From an uncultured Bdellovibrio sp. (GTDB lineage Bacteria > Bdellovibrionota > Bdellovibrionia > Bdellovibrionales > Bdellovibrionaceae), in contig CAMLRE010000083.1 in assembly GCA_946482355.1 (NCBI GenBank), positions 1-7,900 on the forward strand: a stretch of DNA of 7,900 nt, written 5' to 3'. The notes beneath the pieces were generated by a model, which was given only the letters and a program-made list of their open reading frames with translations, had not been told where the DNA came from and did no database searches. Shown in pieces: positions 1-4,887 of the stretch (positions are counted from its first letter, which is position 1; every line of letters begins with the position of its first letter). The position numbers were made by a program, and so were the translations under genes.

Positions 1-511
1 CTAATGTGGCTTCTAGTAACGACAAAGTTTTTTGAATTTCGGCGGTTCTTTCTAAAACTTTTTTTTCTAACGAATCACGGGCTTCGCGCAGTTCGTTTTC
101 CATTTTTTTTCGTTCAGTAATATCGCGGCTGACCAGAGTAGCACTGACAACCTGACCATCAATAATGACCGGCGCAATACGTGAATGATACCAGATAGGT
201 CCATTATCTTTAGTGCGGCCTAAAATTTCATATTCGGTGGCAACACCTTCTTTAAAAACTTTTTCTAAAGCTTTTTTTAAAGTGGCGGCATGGTCGGGTG
301 GAACAAAACTGGTGGCGTCTTTGCCAATAACTTCATTTTTAGTCAGCGTTGAAATTACGCGATTGATAAATAAAATTTTTCCGTCGGGCCCGATACTGAT
401 AATAATGTCAGGAGCTGTTTCAGCTAGTTGACGCCATTTTAATTCAGATTCACGCAAAGCCTGTTCTACGCTTTTATTTTTTGAATGCTGGTCTATTTCA
501 GGATTCATCAT
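1..511 (-). CDS. PAS-domain sensor, probable histidine kinase (N-terminal part; continues beyond the left edge)
   Basis: I translated this open frame directly; it gives 170 codons and is still open at the window edge. After a short charged N-terminus, residues about 24-132 form a PAS/PAC sensory domain: APDIIISIGPDGKILFIN, then a PAC segment with DNGPIWYHSRIAPV and SRDITERKKME. Residues about 133-170 (LREARDSLEKKVLERTAEIQ) look like the coiled-coil linker that commonly joins a PAS domain to a HisKA dimerisation domain. There is no transmembrane segment or signal peptide in the visible part, so sensing is probably cytoplasmic. The start is ATG 511-509 (ATGA overlap with the stop of the response regulator) or the next codon, ATG 508-506. 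The overlap implies translational coupling and a two-component pair. The kinase catalytic domain is not in the window; a diguanylate cyclase or other output is possible but less likely. Confidence 0.75.
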   Translation of the reverse strand, partial: MMNPEIDQHSKNKSVEQALRESELKWRQLAETAPDIIISIGPDGKILFINRVISTLTKNEVIGKDATSFVPPDHAATLKKALEKVFKEGVATEYEILGRTKDNGPIWYHSRIAPVIIDGQVVSATLVSRDITERKKMENELREARDSLEKKVLERTAEIQKTLSLLEATL

Positions 512-924
512 TGTAGCTTTTCACTCGGGCAGTGATGACGAACCAGATCTAACAAAAGATCTATACGGATTGGTTTTTTTAAGACGCCATAGAAGCGGTC
601 TTTTGAAGAAATTTGCTCGGCAAAAGCAGTTACAGCTAACAGGGGAATACTTTGATAGCGCGAATTTTTTTTCGCTTCTTCTGAAAATGTCCAGCCATCC
701 ATAATCGGCATCATCATATCGAGTAAAATCATGCAGGGTTTAGGAATCTGCGAAAGCAGAGCAAACCCTTCGGCGCCGTTTGAGGCCGTCACTAAGTGAT
801 AACCTTCGGCTTCAAGCATAGCTTTCATAAGCTCACGAATATCGTCATCGTCTTCGATAACCATAAGGGGGTGAATATGATGTTGGTGCAGATATTTTAC
901 ATCTTCCGATGAGAGCTTATCCAT
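508..924 (-). CDS. Single-domain response regulator (CheY/Spo0F-like receiver)
   Basis: The protein is one receiver (REC) domain with no output domain. Counting from the upstream TTG (927), the acidic pocket is E25-D26, the phospho-acceptor Asp is D70 in MILLDMMMPIMDGW, the conserved Thr is T100 in LLAVTA, and the conserved Lys is K118 in KKPI. All catalytic residues are present, so it should accept phosphate from a kinase. I prefer ATG 924 over the in-frame TTG at 927; neither has a clear Shine-Dalgarno sequence. The gene comes first in the pair and overlaps the PAS kinase by 4 bp, which suggests this kinase is its partner. Without an output domain it may act by protein-protein contact or in a phosphorelay. 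It is not necessarily chemotaxis CheY: no other chemotaxis gene is nearby. Confidence 0.88.
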   Translation of the reverse strand: MDKLSSEDVKYLHQHHIHPLMVIEDDDDIRELMKAMLEAEGYHLVTASNGAEGFALLSQIPKPCMILLDMMMPIMDGWTFSEEAKKNSRYQSIPLLAVTAFAEQISSKDRFYGVLKKPIRIDLLLDLVRHHCPSEKLQ

Positions 925-996
925 CAAGGATAAGACGATGCAATTGGCGTGCAGGGCGATTTTGGTAAAGAACGTGCTATCATGCCCCAGAAAAAG

Positions 997-1023
997 AAAA
1001 AGCCCTCTTGGGGAGGGCTTTTT
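997..1023 (-). terminator. Intrinsic terminator after the histone-like gene (possibly bidirectional)
   Basis: AGCCCTC (1001-1007) pairs with GAGGGCT (1013-1019) around a 5-nt loop. The stem is extended by A/T pairs on both sides (997-1000 with 1020-1023). Read on the minus strand the stem is followed by a U-rich tail (1000-991). It lies 35 bp after the stop of the histone-like gene and 73 bp before the response regulator, and so separates the two units. Confidence 0.88.
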
Positions 1024-1057
1024 GACTCAAATTCAAATTCGAATTTAAATTTAAAAA

Positions 1058-1594
1058 CTAGATGTAACCTTCGTCGTCATCGTCGTTTTCTTCTTCATCG
1101 TTAGAAGCGAAGTTATCTTCGTCTTCCATTTCTTCTTCCATGTCTTCTTCAGCAGATTCGTCTTCCATATTTTCGAAATCAGAACCTTCTTCGCCTTCTT
1201 CAGACTCTTCGCCCTCTTCGTAAGACTCAGCGCCGCTCATAGCATCTTCATCATCGCCAACCATAGAGTCTAACTCTAATTCGTCGTCGAACTCAGAATC
1301 GATATCAGAAAATGAAGTTTGTGTTGGAACTACAGCTGGAACAACTTTTTTAGCTGCTGGTTTTGCTGCAGGCTTAGCTTTTTTAGCAGCAGGTTTAGCT
1401 GCTTTTTTTGGAGCCGCTTTTTTAGCTGTTACTTTTTTCGCAGCTTTTTTAGCAGGTTTAGCGGCCTTTTTCGGCGCCGCTTTTTTTGCAGCTTTCTTTG
1501 CTGGTTTAGCAGCTTTTTTAGCTTTCTTAGGAGCTGCTTTTTTCGCAGCTTTTTTTACAGGTTTAGCTTTTTTAGCAGGTTTTTTCTTAGCCAT
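1058..1594 (-). CDS. Lys/Ala/Pro-rich histone H1-like protein with long acidic C-terminal tail
   Basis: The 178-residue protein has two opposite halves. Residues 1-90 hold 37 Lys, no Arg and no acidic residue, built from irregular AAKKA / PKKAAKPAKK units like the C-terminal tails of histone H1 and bacterial H1-like proteins. Residues 91-178 hold 45 Asp/Glu and no Lys, Arg or His, ending in DDDDEGYI. The whole chain is predicted disordered, with no signal peptide, membrane segment or folded domain. The start is supported by GGAGA (1605-1601) six bases before ATG. The gene is flanked by terminators on both sides, so it is probably monocistronic; a TCTAAT box (1633-1628) could be its -10, but I see no good -35. 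Known Lys-rich bacterial proteins bind DNA or RNA. A nucleoid-associated role is therefore inferred, with the acidic half perhaps tuning binding as in HMGB acidic tails. A role as an RNA- or protein-binding coacervate former is also possible. Confidence 0.8.
   Translation of the reverse strand: MAKKKPAKKAKPVKKAAKKAAPKKAKKAAKPAKKAAKKAAPKKAAKPAKKAAKKVTAKKAAPKKAAKPAAKKAKPAAKPAAKKVVPAVVPTQTSFSDIDSEFDDELELDSMVGDDEDAMSGAESYEEGEESEEGEEGSDFENMEDESAEEDMEEEMEDEDNFASNDEEENDDDDEGYI
1340..1591 (-). repeat. Low-complexity repeat coding for the KKAAKKA region
   Basis: On the plus strand this stretch repeats variants of GCAGCTTTTTTAGC with 10-20 base periodicity, and it encodes the basic half of the histone-like protein. 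The repeats are degenerate at the third codon position (GCA/GCT/GCC/GCG for Ala), so they have probably been kept by protein selection and not by a recent expansion. Such tracts can still change length by slippage. Confidence 0.7.
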
Positions 1595-1637
1595 GTGAAC
1601 TCTCCATTTTTGTTAACGAAAACATTCATTAGACTAG

Positions 1638-1669
1638 AGAAAAATAAACACCTACGCAAGAGGTAGGTG
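1638..1669 (-). terminator. Intrinsic terminator after the lipoprotein gene
   Basis: CACCTAC (1649-1655) and GTAGGTG (1663-1669) form a 7-bp stem with a 7-nt loop. On the minus strand it is followed by TTTATTTTT (1648-1640). It begins 18 bp after the lipoprotein stop codon. Confidence 0.85.
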
Positions 1670-1687
1670 CTTGGAACTAGATGTTAA

Positions 1688-2449
1688 TTATAGTCCGAAA
1701 TGGTCTTCAAGGATGCGGGCGAACTCAGGCGGTACCACAGTCGAGATAAAAAGACCGGGTTGATGACCATTTTTCGCGTTGACGTAGGTCAAATATCCAA
1801 AAGTTCTGCTCTTATCGCTGTTTTTGATCGGAACTGTGATGTTAATCGGTAAAGGAAGTGCCGCTTTATCTGGCAATGTCATAAATAAACCCACTGCACT
1901 TAACCCAATATAAAGGTTAATTTTAGTGTTGTTCTGAGAGGGAAAGCTTAAGGCTAAGCTCGGTAATTCATTTTGGCCTGCCGGCATAGCTGGTAATAAA
2001 TCTCCGTTCGGAAGACGGCCCGCTGGAACAGTGGTAATCCCTTTTAAGATATACTTAATAGGAACACGAACAGCCATTTTCATTTTACCTGTACCATCAA
2101 ACATCGGAGTAAATGAAATATCCGGATATTTATTGAAAGTTCCAGACGGGGTGAACACCACACCTTGTGGCATTGGTAACATAATGACGAATTCACCGCG
2201 TGTTTTATCGATATCAAAAGCTAAAGCACCGTTAGCACCCATACCTAACTTATTAGATGAATCATCTACGCGGCTTTTCATATCTACTGAATCAATATTA
2301 GGAGAAACGGGAGTTGGTTCTTCTGGAGTTTCTGTGTTTTGACCTTGTTGGCCTTGTGGGGTTTGAAGAGAAGCCATTTCTGGAACAGAGCCACCACAAG
2401 CAGTTAAATAACTTACTAATAATAGTGTTGTTGTGATTTTTAGTTTCAT
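1688..2449 (-). CDS. Lipoprotein of unknown function (lipobox LTAC)
   Basis: Starting at ATG 2449 the product is 253 residues. It opens with a typical lipoprotein signal peptide: MKLK, a hydrophobic stretch (TTTLLLVSYLTA) and lipobox L15-T16-A17-C18, followed by Gly-Gly-Ser. The mature protein should be lipid-anchored at Cys18; the +2 residue is Gly, not the Asp retention signal known from enterobacteria, so outer-membrane sorting is plausible. Residues about 22-50 are a Gln/Thr/Pro-rich linker (with ETPEEPTPVSPN). The remainder is a soluble-looking domain with alternating hydrophobic residues that I do not recognise. GAGGGA (2459-2454) sits 4 bases before this ATG. The frame is open upstream to 2560, but that extension would run through the flagellin terminator and bury the signal peptide, so I reject it. 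The gene follows flagellin but is separated from it by a strong terminator and has its own promoter candidate. Confidence 0.85.
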   Translation of the reverse strand: MKLKITTTLLLVSYLTACGGSVPEMASLQTPQGQQGQNTETPEEPTPVSPNIDSVDMKSRVDDSSNKLGMGANGALAFDIDKTRGEFVIMLPMPQGVVFTPSGTFNKYPDISFTPMFDGTGKMKMAVRVPIKYILKGITTVPAGRLPNGDLLPAMPAGQNELPSLALSFPSQNNTKINLYIGLSAVGLFMTLPDKAALPLPINITVPIKNSDKSRTFGYLTYVNAKNGHQPGLFISTVVPPEFARILEDHFGL

Positions 2450-2468
2450 AAAATCCCTCGCCCGCAAA

Positions 2469-2496
2469 CTATCGGACCAAGGTCTAGGTAGCTTTA
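2469..2496 (-). promoter_or_regulatory. Sigma-28 (FliA)-like promoter candidate for the lipoprotein gene
   Basis: TAAAGCTA (2496-2489) and TCCGATAG (2476-2469) each match 6 of 8 bases of the enterobacterial FliA consensus (TAAAGTTT, GCCGATAA). The spacer is 12 bp where 11 is usual. Transcription would start about 12 bases before ATG 2449, just leaving room for the GAGGGA ribosome binding site. Its location between the flagellin terminator and the lipoprotein gene fits a promoter. The off-by-one spacer keeps this tentative. Confidence 0.4.
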
Positions 2497-2509
2497 GAGA
2501 TTTTGGAAC

Positions 2510-2542
2510 AAAAAAAGCCGATCGTGATGATCGGCTTTTTTT
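2510..2542 (-). terminator. Strong intrinsic terminator after flagellin (symmetric)
   Basis: GCCGATC (2517-2523) pairs with GATCGGC (2529-2535) around a 5-nt loop. The stem is flanked by A7 (2510-2516) and T7 (2536-2542), so it would work in either direction. It begins about 60 bp after the flagellin stop codon and lies upstream of the lipoprotein start. Confidence 0.92.
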
Positions 2543-2604
2543 CGTCAACAAAGTTGACATAATCCATTAATTTTCGAAATCAGCTGTATATTAGTCCGTC
2601 AATA

Positions 2605-3435
2605 TTAGCCAATTAGTTTCAATGCTAACTGTGTTGATTGGTTAGCTTGGGCTAATGTTGCAGTACCAGCTTGTAAAAGAACATTGTTACGAGCCATATC
2701 AGAAGTCGATGAAGCTACGTCAGTGTCACGGATACGTGAGTTGGCTGCAGCTAAGTTTTCTTCAGTGATAGCTAAAGTATCTACTGTCGAAGTCATACGA
2801 TTTTGTAAGGCACCTAAGTTTGCTCTCATTGCATTTACATTTTGTTGCGCGGTTTCGATCGCAGAGATCGATGAACGTGCGCTGTCTTTTTTCGAAAAAT
2901 CCATATCAGTTAATCCCAAGGCATCTAATGTGCCCACGTTTTTTGTTGCATCAAACGCAATTTGGTCACTCTCAGTCGAGAAAATACCAATCTGAAAATC
3001 AAACGTTGGCGTAGAACCGTCTAATAAAGACGTCGAATTCCAGCGTGTTGATTTAGCGATACGTTGAACTTCATCTTTTAACTGAGAAATCTCAGTCTGA
3101 ATTAATGAACGTTCGTTATCACCAATAGTGTCAGAAGCCGCTTGGATCGCTAATTCGCGTGAACGAATTAAGATATTTGAAATCTCACCAAGACCGCCCT
3201 CTGCAGTTTGCACTAAAGAGATCGCATCGTTTGCGTTACGTTTTGCTTGAATCGCAGATCTAATTTGACCGCGCATAGTTTCGGAAATCGCTAACCCTGC
3301 TGCATCGTCTGCGGCTTTATTAATTCTAAATCCGCTGGCAAGTTGTGCTGACGAGTTCTGCATTAATCTTTGGCTGTTCGTCATGTTTCTTTGCGTGTTG
3401 ATAGCAGCTACGTTAGTTGAAATTCTCAATCCCAT
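2605..3435 (-). CDS. fliC: Flagellin (short, D0/D1 only)
   Basis: This is the flagellar filament subunit, exported through the flagellar type III system and polymerised outside the cell. The N-terminal flagellin domain spans residues 1-140, opening with MGLRISTNVAAINTQRN and containing LASGFRINKAADDAAGLAIS and RELAIQAASDT. The C-terminal domain spans about 190-276 and contains ENLAAANSRIRDTDVA; it ends in LAQANQSTQLALKLIG. The middle region (about 141-190) is short, so the surface domains D2/D3 of large flagellins are missing; 276 residues is typical of the short flagellins. The start is supported by GGAG (3445-3442) six bases before ATG. The gene is alone, with no other flagellar genes in the window, and is followed by a strong terminator. 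Genomes of this kind often carry several flagellin paralogues, so the exact fliC number cannot be given. The long structured leader suggests post-transcriptional control. Confidence 0.97.
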   Translation of the reverse strand: MGLRISTNVAAINTQRNMTNSQRLMQNSSAQLASGFRINKAADDAAGLAISETMRGQIRSAIQAKRNANDAISLVQTAEGGLGEISNILIRSRELAIQAASDTIGDNERSLIQTEISQLKDEVQRIAKSTRWNSTSLLDGSTPTFDFQIGIFSTESDQIAFDATKNVGTLDALGLTDMDFSKKDSARSSISAIETAQQNVNAMRANLGALQNRMTSTVDTLAITEENLAAANSRIRDTDVASSTSDMARNNVLLQAGTATLAQANQSTQLALKLIG

Positions 3436-3455
3436 TTAAAACTCCGTTTAATATT

Positions 3456-3473
3456 TTATAAAAATTGTTTCAT
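3456..3473 (-). CDS. Possible five-codon upstream ORF in the flagellin leader
   Basis: The frame encodes Met-Lys-Gln-Phe-Leu-stop. It is preceded by GGAAGGA (3487-3481) with a 7-base spacing, a better ribosome binding site than that of flagellin itself. The stop lies about 10 bases before the flagellin Shine-Dalgarno. It could hold ribosomes near the flagellin start or feed them to it by coupling. Such a short frame may also be chance. Confidence 0.3.
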   Translation of the reverse strand: MKQFL

Positions 3474-3653
3474 TGTTTTTTCCTTCCGTGAGTTGTTTAA
3501 GTTAGAACTGCGTCCGAGCAATTCATTTTGCGCCTGAGCGTCCACATGGACTGTTGAGGTTGGCGCGTGCCTATTTAATATTCCTTCAATTTTTGGTTCA
3601 TCCTTAATTCATCCTTGAGGCCTCCTTTCAAAAGGTTTGAGAATCTCAATCGT

Positions 3654-3668
3654 TGTCAGTAGCTGACA
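3654..3668 (-). other. Perfect stem-loop in the far flagellin leader
   Basis: TGTCAG (3654-3659) and CTGACA (3663-3668) form a perfect 6-bp stem with a 3-nt loop. No U-tract follows on either strand, so it is not a terminator. It may be an RNA element or a small dyad operator. Confidence 0.4.
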
Positions 3669-3682
3669 TTGACGAAGATCAT

Positions 3683-3699
3683 AGAGACTTCCAGTCTCT
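3683..3699 (-). other. Stem-loop with GGA in the loop
   Basis: AGAGACT (3683-3689) and AGTCTCT (3693-3699) form a perfect 7-bp stem. On the minus strand the 3-nt loop is exactly GGA, the CsrA recognition core. There is no U-tract, so termination is unlikely. Confidence 0.45.
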
Positions 3700-3700
3700 G

Positions 3701-3911
3701 GGTTTGTTACTTATCTATTTTTTCGACTGACTACGCGGAATTCTTGACAGGACAAGTGAATAGAAATTTGTTAAAAAAAAGTTGTTTGTCTGAGAAGTTT
3801 TCCCTCTGAAAGTAGTGATTTCTAAACGTCAGTCTTAGGACTCGACGAGCCTTAGTTTCAGTCGTGGGAACAATTGTCTAGTCAAGTATAGCGTCAGGAA
3901 AGCTGCGCTAC
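3701..3911. other. Gene-free stretch between the glycosylase stop and the flagellin leader
   Basis: I see no gene here. TAGCG (3889-3893) and CGCTA (3906-3910) could form a weak 5-bp hairpin directly after the glycosylase stop, but no U-tract follows. A T8 run on the minus strand (3780-3773) is not preceded by a stable stem. On the minus strand a GATAA box (in the 3708-3720 area) has no matching upstream element. The flagellin promoter should be in or left of this stretch, but I cannot place it. Confidence 0.5.
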
Positions 3912-4556
3912 TTAAGGTTTGCGAGAGATATAGAAATTATCTTTAATCGTAAAGCGTAATTCCCAGTGCTTAGCTTCTTGAGCGTAATCAATACCGATGC
4001 GCGGAGAAGCAATGATTTCTGAATCTTTAATTTTCACTCCGATATCTTCAATGAAAAGAGTGTCGTCAGTCAGTAAAAGTGAATTGTGATCACGCGTGAT
4101 TTTCATGGCTTGCGCTAATTTGCCGGGGCCTGTGGTTAAGTTCCAGAGATGTTTTTTATTTTCAGGATCAAAGTTTTTAAGCTTACGTGCTTTCGCCATT
4201 GTCGTTAACCCTTCGCTAGGTTCAAGAGCGCGAATCAACACCGCTTCGGGAATATCTTGTTTTTGGGTGACGACATTTAAACAATCGTAAATGCCATAGA
4301 TCAAGTACACGTAACTATGCCCACCTGGTAAATACATCGTTTCGGTGCGCTTCGTGCGACGATTTCCAAACGTGTGTGCACCACGGTCTTTAATGCCTAA
4401 GTACGCTTCAGTTTCTGTAATAATTCCAGAAAGACGTTTGCCGTTAACGATATGAACTAGACGTTTACCTAAAAGTTCGCGCGCCACAGTTGTGGTATCG
4501 CGTTGATAGAAAGATTTTTTAAGTTTAGTCGATTTCAAGAAATCGGCATTGAGCAA
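3912..4556 (-). CDS. mpg: 3-methyladenine DNA glycosylase, AAG/MPG family
   Basis: The enzyme removes alkylated purines (3-methyladenine, also hypoxanthine in family members) from DNA in base excision repair. Family landmarks occur in order: SFYQRDTTTVARELLGK (15-31), the active-site segment GIITETEAYLG with catalytic-position Glu50 and Tyr52, His61 in GAHTFGN, YVYLIYGIYDCLNVVT (82-97, including the intercalating-Tyr region and Asn94), AVLIRALEPSEG (105-116) and TTGPGKLAQAM (141-151). It ends after a short C-terminal strand (HWELRFTI) with no missing core. The length of 214 residues is normal. The start is uncertain: TTG 4556 overlaps the upstream gene by 32 bp and has only a weak GCGGG upstream; TTG 4538 is another option. 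The overlap indicates cotranscription and translational coupling with the small Cys protein. Confidence 0.93.
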   Translation of the reverse strand: MLNADFLKSTKLKKSFYQRDTTTVARELLGKRLVHIVNGKRLSGIITETEAYLGIKDRGAHTFGNRRTKRTETMYLPGGHSYVYLIYGIYDCLNVVTQKQDIPEAVLIRALEPSEGLTTMAKARKLKNFDPENKKHLWNLTTGPGKLAQAMKITRDHNSLLLTDDTLFIEDIGVKIKDSEIIASPRIGIDYAQEAKHWELRFTIKDNFYISRKP

Positions 4557-4785
4557 TTTTCCCGCTCAACTCGTAGGAGTGAAGAGAATTCGCACGCAAG
4601 TGATTGGCCGTATTAAAGCCTAAGGTACATGTTGTCGTTTCTGAGGCGAAATGGGAGCAGTCTTCGCAGGCAAATGGAATCTTATAAGCATTAAAGTCAC
4701 GGGCTTGAATCACGTCTTTTTTCATAGACGGTCTAATGCGAGCTGAGGACTGTTTTAATGGGATTTTACCATTGGCTTTCGACAT
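4525..4785 (-). CDS. Small four-cysteine protein, possible metal-binding, unknown function
   Basis: The 86-residue protein has a basic, Ser-rich N-terminus (1-34) and a C-terminal part with Cys40, Cys43, Cys53 and Cys80 in the pattern C-x2-C-x9-C-x26-C, inside FACEDCSHF, TCTLGFNT and AQCRFLEID. Four such cysteines suggest a zinc site or an Fe-S cluster; this is inferred from spacing only. There is no signal peptide or membrane segment, so it should be cytoplasmic. It overlaps the DNA glycosylase start by 32 bp, suggesting a shared mRNA and perhaps a link to DNA repair or redox. ATG 4785 has no Shine-Dalgarno. The -10-like TATATA at 4797-4792 would start transcription at or next to this ATG, so the mRNA may be leaderless. 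Met21 (ATG 4725) is an alternative start that keeps all cysteines. Confidence 0.72.
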   Translation of the reverse strand: MSKANGKIPLKQSSARIRPSMKKDVIQARDFNAYKIPFACEDCSHFASETTTCTLGFNTANHLRANSLHSYELSGKIAQCRFLEID

Positions 4786-4791
4786 AGGTTT

Positions 4792-4820
4792 TATATAGGA
4801 CCTCGGGTTGACAAATGCAA
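4792..4820 (-). promoter_or_regulatory. Sigma-70-like promoter candidate for the Cys protein / glycosylase pair
   Basis: TTGCAT (4820-4815) and TATATA (4797-4792) are separated by 17 bp on the minus strand. The expected start site falls on about 4785, the A of the ATG. The -35 is a poor match (3 of 6), so the call depends on the -10 and the spacing. Confidence 0.35.
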
Positions 4821-4839
4821 TCTATAACTCATCCTTAAT

Positions 4840-4881
4840 GTATGGTTAAGCCCTCTAAGGTTAACCATACGGAACAAGAGG
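4840..4881 (+). promoter_or_regulatory. Perfect inverted repeat plus anti-Shine-Dalgarno loop before clpB
   Basis: GTATGGTTAA (4840-4849) and TTAACCATAC (4861-4870) are perfect 10-bp inverted arms around an 11-base loop. The loop contains CCTCT (4852-4856), exactly complementary to AGAGG (4877-4881), the clpB ribosome binding site, which sits 6 bases before the GTG. The transcript could therefore form either the 10-bp hairpin, a pairing that hides the ribosome binding site, or a pseudoknot combining both. The repeat could equally be a protein operator. It is not the CIRCE (HrcA) sequence. A TTGACA box at 4808-4813 lies upstream but has no properly spaced -10. Confidence 0.6.
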
Positions 4882-4887
4882 TAAAAA

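Larger units (their letters stand above)
3436..3700 (-). promoter_or_regulatory. Flagellin leader region: GGA-rich and hairpin-rich
   Basis: No protein of normal size is encoded here. Read on the minus strand it has ten GGA triplets in about 265 bases, including AAGGATG twice in a tandem 11-bp repeat (plus coordinates 3597-3607 and 3608-3618). One GGA is in the loop of a 7-bp hairpin (3683-3699). AAGGAGG lies in the loop of another potential hairpin (3613-3635, stem TTGA/TCAA plus CC/GG). GGA in hairpin loops and ANGGA near a start codon are hallmarks of CsrA binding, and CsrA is known to repress flagellin mRNAs such as hag and flaA. That this leader binds CsrA is inference. I could not identify a sigma-28 promoter for flagellin. 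Confidence 0.4.

Noticed and set aside
1340..1591. CRISPR-like or satellite repeat array
   Set aside because: Periodicity is irregular, there are no unique spacers, and the pattern is fully explained by Lys/Ala codons in one reading frame.
1319..1666. Plus-strand frame rich in Phe, Ser, Cys and Arg opposite the histone-like gene
   Set aside because: It is the antisense image of Lys/Ala codons (AAG/AAA read as CTT/TTT), with no ribosome binding site and an implausible composition.
1687..1692. Perfect TATAAT on the minus strand as promoter of the histone-like gene
   Set aside because: It is formed by the lipoprotein Leu-stop codons, has no -35 at a proper distance, and lies upstream of the lipoprotein terminator.
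2450..2560. N-terminal extension of the lipoprotein frame to 2560
   Set aside because: It would be translated through the flagellin terminator hairpin and would bury the lipobox signal peptide. ATG 2449 has a good ribosome binding site.
3561..3580. Sigma-54 (-24/-12) promoter before flagellin, suggested by GGCACG on the minus strand
   Set aside because: The GC dinucleotide required at -12, ten bases after GG, is absent.
3647..3673. Sigma-28 promoter for flagellin around AACGATTG (minus strand)
   Set aside because: The -10 matches poorly and the bases at the expected -35 position match only 3 of 8.
3889..3910. Terminator of the glycosylase gene
   Set aside because: The stem is only 5 bp with a 12-nt loop and no U-tract follows.
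4808..4828. TTGACA + TATAAC as the clpB promoter
   Set aside because: The two boxes are only 9 bp apart, far too close for a sigma-70 promoter, and no -10 appears at 16-18 bp.
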